Origin: Micromonospora zingiberis
GTDB lineage: Bacteria > Actinomycetota > Actinomycetes > Mycobacteriales > Micromonosporaceae
DNA: 64,000 nucleotides
NCBI RefSeq assembly: GCF_004331455.1
Contig: NZ_SJJR01000021.1
Location: 1-64,000, forward strand
Reading direction: 5' to 3'
A model generated the notes under the pieces. It was not told where the DNA came from, ran no database searches, and saw only the letters and a program-made list of their open reading frames with translations. Shown here piece after piece: positions 50,161 to 59,364 of this stretch; the stretch's first letter is position 1; each line of letters starts with the position of its first letter. Both the position numbers and the translations under genes were made by a program.

Positions 50161-51021
50161 GTGCCCGAGCTACCGGAGGTGGAGGCGCTCGCGGGTTACC
50201 TGCGCCAGCGCGCGGTGGGCCGCCGCGTCGACCGGCTGGAGGTCGCTGCGATCAGCGCCCTGAAGACGTACGACCCGGCGCCCACTGCGGTCGCCGGACG
50301 GACCGTGACCGACGCTCGCCGGCACGGCAAGTTCCTCGACGTCGTCTTCGACGGTGACCTGCACCTGGTGGTGCACCTGGCCCGCGCCGGCTGGCTGCAC
50401 TACCGGGAGGCGTTCGCGTCGACCGTCCCGCTTCGTCCGGGTAAGGGGCCGATCGCGCTGCGGGTCCGCCTCGACGACGGTTCCGGGTTCGACCTGACCG
50501 AGGCCGGTACGCAGAAGAAGCTCGCCGTCTACCTGGTGACCGATCCGCAGACGGTGCCCGGGGTGGCCAAGCTCGGGCCGGACGCGCTCGCGGCCGATCT
50601 TGCCGCCTTCGCCGGGGCGCTGCGCAGTCGGCGGGGGCAGGTGAAGGGGGTGCTCACCGATCAGGCGGTGCTGGCCGGGGTGGGCAACGCGTACTCGGAC
50701 GAGATCCTGCATGCGGCGAAGCTGTCCCCGTTCGCCCTGACCGATCGGCTCACCGACGACCAGATGGCGACCCTGCACGCGGCCACCCGGCGGGTGCTCG
50801 GCGACGCGGTCACCCGCTCGCTGGGGCAGCGGGCCGCGGAGTTGAAGGGCGAGAAGCGGTCCGGGCTGAAGGTGCACGCCCGCACCGGGCTGCCCTGCCC
50901 GGTCTGTGGGGACACCGTCCGCGAGGTCTCCTTCGCCGATTCCAGCCTCCAGTACTGCCCGACCTGCCAGACCGGCGGCAAGCCTCTTGCTGACCGAAGG
51001 CTGTCCAAACTTGTACGGTGA
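50161..51021 (+). CDS. Fpg/Nei-family DNA glycosylase
   Basis: This 286-residue base-excision enzyme begins at GTG 50,161, so that the protein reads MPELPEVEALAG; the catalytic Pro must be second and is exposed by removal of Met. The ATG one codon earlier would put Val first and block this. Conserved features are the Glu next to Pro, HGKFLDVVFDGDLHLVVHLARAGWLHYR, GVGNAYSDEILHAA, and a C-terminal zinc finger CPVCGDTVREVSFADSSLQYCPTCQTGGK. It removes oxidised bases and cuts the strand at the abasic site. It belongs to the actinobacterial Fpg/Nei2-like branch. It is divergent from the GT4 gene. Confidence 0.92.
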   Translation: MPELPEVEALAGYLRQRAVGRRVDRLEVAAISALKTYDPAPTAVAGRTVTDARRHGKFLDVVFDGDLHLVVHLARAGWLHYREAFASTVPLRPGKGPIALRVRLDDGSGFDLTEAGTQKKLAVYLVTDPQTVPGVAKLGPDALAADLAAFAGALRSRRGQVKGVLTDQAVLAGVGNAYSDEILHAAKLSPFALTDRLTDDQMATLHAATRRVLGDAVTRSLGQRAAELKGEKRSGLKVHARTGLPCPVCGDTVREVSFADSSLQYCPTCQTGGKPLADRRLSKLVR

Positions 51022-51267
51022 GTAACGACACGCTTTGACTACGGAGCGGAATCGGACGCGGGGTACGCAACCTCCGGTCCGGCACTCTTCCCGGGCCGCC
51101 ATCCATCGGTATAGTGGCCCGGTCCCCGGCTTCCGGATGGCGTGGAGCCGGCCAGCTCCCAGGCGAACACGAGTCCGTCACGCAATGTCCCTCGGGTCGG
51201 CGTCGAGACGGAGTCCGCGTGGGAAACTGGAACGGTGGGCGACTCGGGCCCTTACGGCGAGTAAGCG

Positions 51268-52860
51268 GTGCGGGTCATGCGGGAGGACATGGGTGAGGTG
51301 ACGACAAGCCTCCAGCGCCCGGTAACCAACGAAGGCCGGAGCAGACTCGTGCGGCACGTCGACAGCTTCGAGATCCAGCCGCCGAACCCGCCGTCACCCA
51401 ACGGCGTACCTCGATCGGTGTGGGCGCGGGCCCGGCGGCGCGTCTCCCGTTGGCACCGGCCCTACACCGCGATCCTGCTGCTGCTCGACTTCGCGGCGGC
51501 GGCCTTCGCCAGCTACACGGCGGTCCGCACCTTCGACCAGGCGACCGCCGGTTTCCACGAGGCCCAGAACGACCCGACCTGGTTCTACACGGTCGGCTTC
51601 CTGCTGCTGCCGCTCGGCTGGCTGGTCATCCTGTGGTTCAACGGGGCCTACGACCGGCGTTGTCTCGGTCTCGGGCCGGACGAGTTCAAACGGGTGATCC
51701 GGGCCGGTGTGACGGTCTGTGCCGCGGTGTCGTTCCTCGCCTTCGCCACCAAGACCGACCTGTCCCGGTTCACCGTCGGCACCGCCCTGCTGCTGGCCCT
51801 GCTGTTGATCCTGCTGGGCCGGATCCTGACCCGCTTCGTGCTGCACGTGATGCGCCGCAACACCCAGCAGGCGGCCCACCGGATGGTGCTGGTCGGCACC
51901 CTGCCGGAGTGCCTGGAGGTGTACACGGCGGTCACCCGCAACCCCGCTGCCGGCCTGGTGCCGGTCGCCATCCACATCACCGACGGGTACGCGGCGGCCA
52001 AGGGGGTGCAGACCCCGGTACCGGTCTACGCCGGCCGTGACGTGCTGGCCCTGGTACGCGAGGTGGGCGGCGACACGATCGCGGTCTGCGGGTCGGCCAG
52101 CGCCGAGCCGGGCGAGCTACGCCGACTGGCCTGGCAGTTGGAAGGCTCCGGGGTCGACCTGGTGGTGGCCCCGCAGCTGACCGACATCGCCGGCCCCCGG
52201 GTGCACATCCGCCCGATCGAGGGCCTGCCGCTGCTGCACGTCGAGGAGCCGACCCTGTCCGGGCCGGCGCTGCTGGCCAAGAGCATGATGGATCGGATCG
52301 CCGCCGGCCTGGGCCTGCTGGCACTGATCCCGGTCTTCCTCGTCATCGCCGTCGCCATCCGGATCTCCGACCCCGGCCCGGTCTTCTTCCGCCAGCCCCG
52401 GGTGGGGCACGAGGGACGTACGTTCCGGGTGTGGAAGTTCCGCACCATGTACGTCGACGCGGAGGACCGGCTGGCCAGCCTGGTCGACCAGAACGAGACC
52501 GACGGCATGCTGTTCAAGATGAAGCAGGATCCCCGGGTCTTCCCGGTGGGCCGCTTCCTGCGCGCCTCGTCGCTGGACGAGCTGCCCCAGCTGATCAACG
52601 TGCTCAAGGGCGAGATGTCCCTGGTCGGGCCGCGTCCCCTGCCCGCCGACGACGGCGACTTCCTCGGCGATGTCCGGCGCCGGCTGCTGGTCCGACCCGG
52701 TATGACCGGCCTGTGGCAGGTGTCCGGACGCTCCGACCTGTCCTGGGACGAGGCGGTCCGGTTGGACCTCTACTACGTCGACAACTGGTCCCTGGCGTAC
52801 GACCTGAGCATCCTGTGGCGCACGGTGGGCGTGGTGCTGGCGCGCAAGGGCGCGTACTGA
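51268..52860 (+). CDS. Polyprenyl-phosphate sugar-1-phosphate transferase (WbaP/EPS type)
   Basis: This 530-residue membrane enzyme puts the first sugar phosphate on polyprenyl phosphate for exopolysaccharide or wall glycan synthesis. It has four N-terminal helices, a Rossmann-like soluble part (MVLVGTLPECLEVYTAVTRNPAAG), and a fifth helix. The C-terminal bacterial sugar transferase domain follows: FFRQPRVGHEGRTFRVWKFRTMYVDAED, RVFPVGRFLRASSLDELPQLINVLKGEMSLVGPRP, then RPGMTGLWQVSGRSDLSWDEAVRLD. The start is GTG at 51,268 or a nearby ATG; the exact codon is unclear. The neighbouring GT4 glycosyltransferase may act in the same glycan. Sugar and polymer are unknown. Confidence 0.93.
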   Translation: MRVMREDMGEVTTSLQRPVTNEGRSRLVRHVDSFEIQPPNPPSPNGVPRSVWARARRRVSRWHRPYTAILLLLDFAAAAFASYTAVRTFDQATAGFHEAQNDPTWFYTVGFLLLPLGWLVILWFNGAYDRRCLGLGPDEFKRVIRAGVTVCAAVSFLAFATKTDLSRFTVGTALLLALLLILLGRILTRFVLHVMRRNTQQAAHRMVLVGTLPECLEVYTAVTRNPAAGLVPVAIHITDGYAAAKGVQTPVPVYAGRDVLALVREVGGDTIAVCGSASAEPGELRRLAWQLEGSGVDLVVAPQLTDIAGPRVHIRPIEGLPLLHVEEPTLSGPALLAKSMMDRIAAGLGLLALIPVFLVIAVAIRISDPGPVFFRQPRVGHEGRTFRVWKFRTMYVDAEDRLASLVDQNETDGMLFKMKQDPRVFPVGRFLRASSLDELPQLINVLKGEMSLVGPRPLPADDGDFLGDVRRRLLVRPGMTGLWQVSGRSDLSWDEAVRLDLYYVDNWSLAYDLSILWRTVGVVLARKGAY

Positions 52861-52904
52861 ATCAGCCCTTTCCCCGAGCCCCGACAACCAGCAGGATCAT
52901 CGGC

Positions 52905-54131
52905 GTGGGTGGCAACCTCTCGGCCAGCATCGGCGTCTTGTCGCTGGTCATCGTGCTGACCGCGGCTCTGGTCGCGGTCGCCCGGCTGCGCGGCCGGCGG
53001 GGCATCGCCACGGCCAGCCAGCGGGCCACCTACGAGGTGCTGCACACCACCGGGTTGGCCGCCGAGCCGCTGCGAGCCGGGCTCAGTCCGGCCGGCGCGG
53101 CGAAGGCGGCCCGGCACCTGCGCGGTCTGATCGGCGCGGCCGGGTTGGCGTTGACCGACACCGAAGAGGTGGTCGCGCTCGACGGGCGCGGCGCGCACCA
53201 CGGGGAGCAACTGCGCGCGGCGGCGCGGCGGGTGGTGGCCTCGGAGCGTTCCACCGTGCTCGGCGAGTCGGAGCTGCTCTGCGACCGGGTCGACTGCCCG
53301 GTCCGGGGGGCGGTGGTGGCACCGATGGCCGGCGCGCAGGGCCGGGTGGCCGGCGCCCTGGTCGCGGTTACCGACGGCGTGCCCGCCCCGGGGCTGGTGC
53401 AGGCCACCCTGGAGACCGCGCGCTGGGCCGGCAGTCAGCTCGCCCTGGCCGAGTTGGACTCCTCCCGGGAACGGCTGGCCCGGGCCGAGGTACGCGCGCT
53501 GCGGGCGCAGATCAGCCCGCACTTCATCTACAACGCGCTGACCGCGATCGGCTCGTTCGTCCGCACCGATCCGGAGCGGGCGCGGGAGCTGATCCTGGAG
53601 TTCGCCGAGTTCACCCGCTACTCGTTCCGTGCCCACGGTGAGTTCACCACGCTGGCCGAGGAGCTCCGGTCGATCGACCGGTACCTGACCATCGAACGCG
53701 CCCGGTTCGGCGACCGGTTGCAGGTACGCCTCCAGATCGCCCCGGAGGTGCTGCCGGTGACCCTGCCGTTCCTGTGCCTACAGCCGCTGGTGGAGAACGC
53801 CGTCCGGCACGGGTTGTCGCGCAAGCCCGGTACGGGCATGGTGAGCATCGAGGCCCGGGACGCGGGCGCCGAATGTCACATCACGGTGGAGGACGACGGA
53901 GTGGGGATGGATCCGGGCACCCTGACCGCCGGGATCGCCGAGCTGGCCGGAGCCACCGGCGACCCGGGGGACGACCCGGGCCAGCACGTCGGTCTCTCGA
54001 ACGTCGACGCACGGCTCCGGTCGGTGTTCGGCAGCGACTTCGGCCTGGTCGTGGAGACGGGCGTGGGGTCGGGCACGAAGGTGAGCATGCGGGTGCCGAA
54101 GTTCCACCCCGGCGTACGGGCACGTTCGTGA
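52905..54131 (+). CDS. LytS/YehU-type sensor histidine kinase
   Basis: This 408-residue kinase has an N-terminal membrane helix (IGVLSLVIVLTAALVAVARL), a GAF-like sensor region of about 150 residues, and the His_kinase domain. The phospho-acceptor is ISPHFIYNALTAIGSFVRTDPERARELI (His after SP), and the ATP-binding part has PFLCLQPLVENAVRHGLSRKPGTGMVSI and VEDDGVGMDPGTL and HVGLSNVDARLRSVFG. GTG at 52,905 has an AGGA upstream. It overlaps the response regulator gene by GTGA and forms a two-component system with it. The signal is unknown; the downstream acetate-type symporter suggests small carboxylates. Confidence 0.93.
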   Translation: MGGNLSASIGVLSLVIVLTAALVAVARLRGRRGIATASQRATYEVLHTTGLAAEPLRAGLSPAGAAKAARHLRGLIGAAGLALTDTEEVVALDGRGAHHGEQLRAAARRVVASERSTVLGESELLCDRVDCPVRGAVVAPMAGAQGRVAGALVAVTDGVPAPGLVQATLETARWAGSQLALAELDSSRERLARAEVRALRAQISPHFIYNALTAIGSFVRTDPERARELILEFAEFTRYSFRAHGEFTTLAEELRSIDRYLTIERARFGDRLQVRLQIAPEVLPVTLPFLCLQPLVENAVRHGLSRKPGTGMVSIEARDAGAECHITVEDDGVGMDPGTLTAGIAELAGATGDPGDDPGQHVGLSNVDARLRSVFGSDFGLVVETGVGSGTKVSMRVPKFHPGVRARS

Positions 54132-54898
54132 CCGGCAATGGTGGACCGGGCTTCCTGCGGGTGCTGGCGGTGGACGACGAGCCACCGGCCCTGGACGAGC
54201 TGGCGTACCACCTGCGGGCCGATCCCCGGGTGGCCCGGCTGCACACGGCCGGCGACGCCACCGAGGCGCTGCGGGTGCTCCGCGACGACGACGTGGACGT
54301 GATCTTCCTCGACATCCGGATGCCCGGCCTGGACGGGATGGAGCTGGCCCGGGTGCTGCGCCGGTTCGCCCGGCCACCGGCGATCGTCTTCGTGACCGCG
54401 TACGACGACGGTGCCGCCGACGCCTTCGACCTGGGCGCCACCGACTACGTCCGCAAGCCGGTACGCGCGGAGCGGCTGGCGGAGGCGCTGCGCCGGGTGG
54501 TCGGGTCGCGGGTGGTGCCGTCGCATCCGGCCGCCCTGGCCCGCGCCGAGGAGGATCCGACGATCCCCGTGGAGCTGGCCGGCTCGACCCGGATGCTGCC
54601 GCGCTCCGCCGTGCGCTGGGTGGAGGCCCAGGGCGACTACGCCCGACTGCACACCACGGAGGGTTCGCACCTGGTCCGGGTTTCCCTGGCGACGCTCGCC
54701 GACCGATGGGCCGATGCCGGGTTCGTTCGGATCCACCGCTCGTACCTGGTGCAGCTGCGGCTGATCGCCGAGCTGCGACTGGTCAACTCCGGATATGTGG
54801 TGATCGTCGACGGCACGGAACTGCCGGTGAGCCGGCGGCACACCCGGGAGTTGAAGGACAAGCTGGTCCGCGCCGCCAAGCAGGAGTGGAGCCGCTGA
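54128..54898 (+). CDS. LytTR-family response regulator
   Basis: This 256-residue regulator has a receiver domain (LRVLAVDDEPPALDELAYHL, phospho-acceptor Asp in DVIFLDIRMPGLDGMEL, Thr/Ala FVTAYDDGAADAF, Lys in DYVRKPVRAERL) and a LytTR DNA-binding domain (SAVRWVEAQGDYARLHTTEGSHLVRVSLATLADRW, then GFVRIHRSYLVQLRLI and GTELPVSRRHTRELKDKL). It is translationally coupled to the kinase (GTGA). LytTR regulators bind pairs of 9-bp direct repeats; I do not see a secure pair upstream of the neighbours. Kinase plus regulator next to a symporter gene is a common actinobacterial order. Confidence 0.94.
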   Translation: MTGNGGPGFLRVLAVDDEPPALDELAYHLRADPRVARLHTAGDATEALRVLRDDDVDVIFLDIRMPGLDGMELARVLRRFARPPAIVFVTAYDDGAADAFDLGATDYVRKPVRAERLAEALRRVVGSRVVPSHPAALARAEEDPTIPVELAGSTRMLPRSAVRWVEAQGDYARLHTTEGSHLVRVSLATLADRWADAGFVRIHRSYLVQLRLIAELRLVNSGYVVIVDGTELPVSRRHTRELKDKLVRAAKQEWSR

Positions 54899-55022
54899 CC
54901 TCCACACCGGACGAACAAGATCCGTATTGGCCTATCCTTTCGGGGCCGATCCGATACGGGGCGCGGGTCGGTGCGGGCGGGTGCCTGCTCAGGCCGCCCC
55001 GCACCCTCACGTTTGGATCCTG

Positions 55023-57101
55023 ATGCAGTTGTCTCTCATCCGCCGGGCCCTGCTGGCCGGCATCGCCGTGGTGGCCGTCGTGCTGCCCGGTGCCACCCCC
55101 GCGCTCGCCGCGTCGACCGGAGCGATAGGTGGTCGGCTCACCACCAGCGCCGGCACCGCCGCCCCCGACGTCCCGGTCTCGGTCTACCGGACCGGAAGTT
55201 CCTCCGTCGTCGCCCGCACCTCCACCGACGCCGAGGGCAACTACACCCTCGCCGGGCTGGCGGCGGGCTCCTACACCGTCGGCTACCGCCCCGGCGGCCA
55301 GCCGGAGCAGTACCACCGGCAGAAGTTCCGGACCTGGGAGGCCGACCCGGTCATCGTGACCGTGGGCAACACCAGCACGGTGGACGAGCAGTTGGTGGGC
55401 ACCGGCACGATCTCCGGCCGGATCGTCGACACCGCCGGCGAGCCAGTCCGCGACCTGCGGATCGAAGGCCGTCCCATCGGCTCCCCGGACTGGGGCAGCG
55501 CGTTCACCGACGACGACGGCCGGTACCAGATGACGGTCCTCGCCGGCCGGTACCGGGTGACCTTCGAGCCGGTTCAGGGCACCTACCAGACCCAGTACGT
55601 GCCATCCAAGATCGATCAGAACGAGGCCACCGTCTTCGAGGTCACTGCCGACGCGCAGATCGTGGCCGACGACACGGTGCTGCCGGTCGGCAACCTGTCG
55701 GGCCGGTTCACCCACACCGATGGCCAGCCGCTGCGGAACGCGGACATCTCCGTGTACACGCCGAACATGTACAGCGCCACCTGGGCGCAGACCGACGCGG
55801 ACGGGACGTTCGACGTCCGGGTGCTCGCCGGGGCGTACCGGGTCGGCCTGTACACCGGCGACCGCGAGCAGTACTACCGGGGTCAACTGGTGCCGGAGCG
55901 CGCCGACCTGGTGACGGTGCACGGCGGGCAGCGGACCAGCATCACCGACGCCCTGCTCGGCACCGGTGCGCTCCGGGTCCGGGCGGTCGACTCGGTGACC
56001 GGTGCCCCGGTGGCCAACTTCTGCGCCAGCGACCAGTGCAGCAACGGCACCGGCAGCGTGCTCCTCACCGATCTGCCGGAGGGCCGGCACGACATCTACC
56101 TGTACGCGCCGGACCGCCGATACTTCCCCCGGGAGCGCACCGGCGTACGGGTCCGGGCGAACGAGACCGCCGAACTGACCGTCAAGCTCCGCCCCGGAGC
56201 GGCCATCACCACCAGCGTGGTGGACCGGCAGAGCGGTGCGCCCCTACAGGGCGTGTGTGTCGAGGCGTTCCTGGCCAAGCGGGTAGTCCTGCCCGACACC
56301 AACTTCATGTGCAGCGACCGCAACGGCCAGGTCACCGTCGGCCCGCTCAAGGCCGGTGACCACAGGCTCTTCGTGGTACCGCAGAACCTGACGTACGGCC
56401 GGCAGTGGGTCGGCCCGAACGGCGGCACCGGTGACGAGCGCGAGGCCGCCACGGTCACCACGACCGTGGGTGAGGTGGCCACCGGGCCGACGGTGCGGCT
56501 CGACCGGGCGGGGCAGATCACCGGCCAGGTCACGGACGCGGAAACCGGCACCCCGCTGCGGGACGTCGACGTGTCGGTGCTGACCGGTCACCCGGGCGTC
56601 GGCGCGCAGGACGCGTACACCGACGACCAGGGTCGTTACACCCTGACCCGGCTGGGCCCGTACGCCTGGCCGGTGGTCTTCAGTCGTGGCTCGTACGCGA
56701 CGGTCTGGTCGGGTGACGCGACGAGTCGGTTCACCGCCGCAGCGGTGACGGTCACCGCCAACTCGGCGGCCACCCTCGACGCGGCCCTCGGTCGCGGTGT
56801 CGAGGTCACCGGCACCATCGCCAGCACCGAGGGCACGCCGATGCGGGACGGCTACGTGCTGGCCCACAGTGTCGACACCGGCGACATCGCCGGCAGCGGC
56901 TCGGTCGCCAACGGGCAGTTCACCATCCGGATGACCGGGCGGCAGCGGATCTTCCTCAGCTACGACGTCTACGTCAACGAGGGAGAGATGCACTCGGGTC
57001 GGTACCAGGTGACCGATCCGGACGGCGTCCGCCGGCTGGCCCGGTTCACCGTGCCCGCGAGCGGGTCACTGAGCGTCGACATGGTCATCCCGACCAGCTG
57101 A
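55023..57101 (+). CDS. Secreted protein of carboxypeptidase-regulatory-like repeats
   Basis: This 692-residue protein has a signal peptide (SLIRRALLAGIAVVAVVLPGATPALA, cleavage near residue 29). Then come about six or seven repeats of roughly 90 residues, each like GTISGRIVDTAGEPVRDLRIEG... and DGRYQMTVLAGRYRV (carboxypeptidase regulatory-like / SdrD-B fold). There is no wall anchor, membrane helix or catalytic domain visible. Its role may be as an adhesin or structural wall protein. ATG at 55,023. It is followed by a terminator at 57,114 and lies between the LytTR pair and the symporter genes, 124 bp after the regulator stop. Confidence 0.85.
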   Translation: MQLSLIRRALLAGIAVVAVVLPGATPALAASTGAIGGRLTTSAGTAAPDVPVSVYRTGSSSVVARTSTDAEGNYTLAGLAAGSYTVGYRPGGQPEQYHRQKFRTWEADPVIVTVGNTSTVDEQLVGTGTISGRIVDTAGEPVRDLRIEGRPIGSPDWGSAFTDDDGRYQMTVLAGRYRVTFEPVQGTYQTQYVPSKIDQNEATVFEVTADAQIVADDTVLPVGNLSGRFTHTDGQPLRNADISVYTPNMYSATWAQTDADGTFDVRVLAGAYRVGLYTGDREQYYRGQLVPERADLVTVHGGQRTSITDALLGTGALRVRAVDSVTGAPVANFCASDQCSNGTGSVLLTDLPEGRHDIYLYAPDRRYFPRERTGVRVRANETAELTVKLRPGAAITTSVVDRQSGAPLQGVCVEAFLAKRVVLPDTNFMCSDRNGQVTVGPLKAGDHRLFVVPQNLTYGRQWVGPNGGTGDEREAATVTTTVGEVATGPTVRLDRAGQITGQVTDAETGTPLRDVDVSVLTGHPGVGAQDAYTDDQGRYTLTRLGPYAWPVVFSRGSYATVWSGDATSRFTAAAVTVTANSAATLDAALGRGVEVTGTIASTEGTPMRDGYVLAHSVDTGDIAGSGSVANGQFTIRMTGRQRIFLSYDVYVNEGEMHSGRYQVTDPDGVRRLARFTVPASGSLSVDMVIPTS

Positions 57102-57113
57102 GTCGGACCGGGG

Positions 57114-57152
57114 GACGGGGGTGGTGGCCGGTCACGGCGGGCCACCCCCGTC
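57114..57152 (+). terminator. Terminator of the secreted repeat-protein gene
   Basis: GACGGGGGTGG (57,114-57,124) pairs with CCACCCCCGTC (57,142-57,152), 13 bp after the stop. The loop is 17 nt. Confidence 0.7.
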
Positions 57153-57195
57153 CTTCGCTCTTCGCCGCCCGGGTCGCCGCGGACCCGGACGCGCT

Positions 57196-57235
57196 TCGTC
57201 CACAGGTCCAGCGGGTTATCCACATGTTGTCCACA
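57196..57235 (+). promoter_or_regulatory. Cluster of three DnaA-box-like sites
   Basis: TCGTCCACA (57,196-57,204), TTATCCACA (57,216-57,224) and TTGTCCACA (57,227-57,235) lie in the same orientation. TTATCCACA is the E. coli consensus and TTGTCCACA the actinobacterial DnaA box; the first has one mismatch. Starts are 20 and 11 bp apart, which is about two and one helical turns. They lie 41 bp before the start of the small membrane-protein gene. Confidence 0.65.
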
Positions 57236-57275
57236 GCCCTCTTGACAATCCCGTCCGGCGGACGAGACTGCCGGG

Positions 57276-57722
57276 GTGGCCGCCGAGGATTCACCACCGG
57301 CACCCCGCCGACCCGAGCCGTCCCGGGCCGCCGCGCAGCCGGGCGCATCGGGGCCGGCCGGACGTACCCGGGTGGTGCTCGCCGAGGTGTCCCGCCGGCA
57401 GCACCGGGCCGGTGGCACCCGCACCGAACTGACCCAGCAGACCCGGGTCGGTGAAACGCTGATCCGTGGCCTGGTCCGCGCCCAACTCGCGCTGGCCGTG
57501 CAACTCTCGGCGGTGGTCCTGGTCGGGCTGGGCGGGCTGCCCTGGCTGTTCGCCATCGCCCCCTCGGTGGGCCGGATGACCGTGCTCGGGGTCAACCTGC
57601 CGTGGCTGCTGCTCGGCGTGCTCTCCTTCCCGTTCCTGGTCGCGGTGGGTTGGACGTACGTGCGGCTGGCCGAACGCAACGAACAGGACTTCGCCGACCT
57701 GGTCCAGCGGCCGGAGCGCTGA
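57276..57722 (+). CDS. Small membrane partner of the symporter (DUF485-like)
   Basis: This 148-residue protein begins with a Pro/Ala-rich, basic stretch of about 50 residues and has two membrane helices (LALAVQLSAVVLVGLGGLPWLF and LPWLLLGVLSFPFLVAVGWTYV), with the short end NEQDFADLVQ. It overlaps nothing but ends one base before the start of the symporter gene (TGA G GTG). Paired small membrane proteins of this layout precede acetate symporter genes widely in bacteria (DUF485), and this one is a divergent member. GTG at 57,276 is the start. The role may be assembly or control of the symporter. Confidence 0.85.
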   Translation: MAAEDSPPAPRRPEPSRAAAQPGASGPAGRTRVVLAEVSRRQHRAGGTRTELTQQTRVGETLIRGLVRAQLALAVQLSAVVLVGLGGLPWLFAIAPSVGRMTVLGVNLPWLLLGVLSFPFLVAVGWTYVRLAERNEQDFADLVQRPER

Positions 57723-57723
57723 G

Positions 57724-59364
57724 GTGAGCAACGACTTCGTCGTACCGGCGATCGTGGCGGTCACCCTGGTCACCGTCGCGATCGGCTTCTACGGGCTACG
57801 GCTGGCCCGCACCACCTCCGACTTCCTGGTCGCCTCGCGGGTGGTCAGCCCGACCTGGAACGCCGCCGCGATCGGCGGCGAGTACCTCTCGGCGGCCAGC
57901 TTCCTCGGCGTCGCCGGGCTGATCCTCAAGTACGGCGTGGACGTGCTCTGGTACCCGGTCGGCTTCGCCGCCGGCTACCTGGCCCTGCTGCTGTTCGTCG
58001 CCGCGCCGCTGCGCCGCTCCGGCGCCTTCACCCTGCCCGACTTCTGCGAACTGCGGCTGGGCTCCCGCCGGCTGCGCACGCTGGCCACCGCCTTCGTCAT
58101 CTTCATCGGCTGGCTCTACCTGGTGCCCCAGTTGCAGGGCGCCGGGCTGACGCTGGCCACCCTGGCCGGTTCCCCGTACCCGGTGGGTGCCCTGGTGGTC
58201 GCCGTGGTGGTGACCGCCAACGTGGCACTCGGCGGGATGCGCGCGGTCACCTTCGTACAGGCATTCCAGTACTGGCTGAAACTGACCGCGCTCGCCGTTC
58301 CGGCGATCTTCCTGGCGTTGCACTGGCAGGCCGACGGGCGACCGGAGGTGACGCCGCCGGACGGCCCGATCTTCCGGACCGCGACCACCGTGGTGGTCGA
58401 GCATCGTGCCGTCCTCACCCTGCCCGACGGACAGTCGCGGGAGGTACGCCCCGGCGACGAGTTGACCTTCGCGGCGGGTGAGCCGGTGCCGGAGGTCTCC
58501 GGGGTGGCCACCCGCGCCAGCGACTGGCTGCTGCCCAGCACGGCCGGCTCCGACGACCGGGGGCTGTTCGCCACGTACTCGCTGATCCTGGCCACGTTCC
58601 TGGGCACCATGGGGCTGCCGCACGTGCTCGTCCGCTTCTACACCAACCCGGACGGCGCCGCCGCCCGCCGGACCACGCTGGTGGTGCTGGCCCTGGTCGG
58701 CGGCTTCTATCTGCTACCCACGATCTACGGCGTACTGGGCCGGATCTACACCCCGAAACTGCTGGTCAGCGGCCAGACCGACGCGGTGGTGGTGCTGCTG
58801 CCCGAGGCGGCGCTCGGCGCCGGTACCACCGGTCGACTACTGGCCGCGCTGGTCGCCGCCGGGGCGTTCGCGGCCTTCCTGTCCACCTCCTCCGGGCTGC
58901 TCACCAGCGTCGCCGGAGTGATCTCCACGGATGTGCTCGGCCGTGGCTCGGTACGCGGCTTCCGGATCGCCACGGTGATCGCCGGCGGGGTGCCGCTGAT
59001 CCTCGCCCTGAACGTCTCCGGGCTGGATGTCTCCCAGGTGGTCGGGCTGGCCTTCGCCGTCGCCGCGTCCAGCTTCTGCCCGCTGCTGGTGCTCGGCATC
59101 TGGTGGCGCGGGCTCACCGACGCGGGCGCGGCCGCCGGCATCCTGGTCGGCGGGGGCGCGGCGGTGACCGCCGTACTGATCACCGTGCTCGGCCCGCCGC
59201 TGACCGGCTGGCCAGCCACGCTGACCGCACAGCCGGCCGCCTGGACGGTGCCGTTGGCCTTCACGGTGATGGTCGCGGTCTCCCTGGCCACCCGCCGACG
59301 GGCCCCCGCCGACACCGGCCGCACCATGCTCCGGCTACACGCTCCAGACAGCCTGCGGCTGTAA
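57724..59364 (+). CDS. Sodium/solute symporter (acetate/pyruvate ActP-type)
   Basis: This 546-residue transporter of the SSS family has about 13 membrane helices. Motifs: RTTSDFLVASRVVSPTWNAAAIGGEYLSAASFLGVAGLILKYG (helix 1-2, Na+ site), YLVPQLQGAGLTLATL, GGMRAVTFVQAFQYWLKL, and FLSTSSGLLTSVAGVISTDVLGRGS. It resembles the cation acetate symporters ActP/MctC for short carboxylic acids. A soluble extracytoplasmic loop of about 110 residues (from WQADGRPEVTPPDG to the phase SDWLLPS) is longer than usual. The upstream small protein and the LytS/LytTR pair are its natural partners. The stop TAA is part of the second copy of a dispersed repeat. Confidence 0.92.
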   Translation: MSNDFVVPAIVAVTLVTVAIGFYGLRLARTTSDFLVASRVVSPTWNAAAIGGEYLSAASFLGVAGLILKYGVDVLWYPVGFAAGYLALLLFVAAPLRRSGAFTLPDFCELRLGSRRLRTLATAFVIFIGWLYLVPQLQGAGLTLATLAGSPYPVGALVVAVVVTANVALGGMRAVTFVQAFQYWLKLTALAVPAIFLALHWQADGRPEVTPPDGPIFRTATTVVVEHRAVLTLPDGQSREVRPGDELTFAAGEPVPEVSGVATRASDWLLPSTAGSDDRGLFATYSLILATFLGTMGLPHVLVRFYTNPDGAAARRTTLVVLALVGGFYLLPTIYGVLGRIYTPKLLVSGQTDAVVVLLPEAALGAGTTGRLLAALVAAGAFAAFLSTSSGLLTSVAGVISTDVLGRGSVRGFRIATVIAGGVPLILALNVSGLDVSQVVGLAFAVAASSFCPLLVLGIWWRGLTDAGAAAGILVGGGAAVTAVLITVLGPPLTGWPATLTAQPAAWTVPLAFTVMVAVSLATRRRAPADTGRTMLRLHAPDSLRL

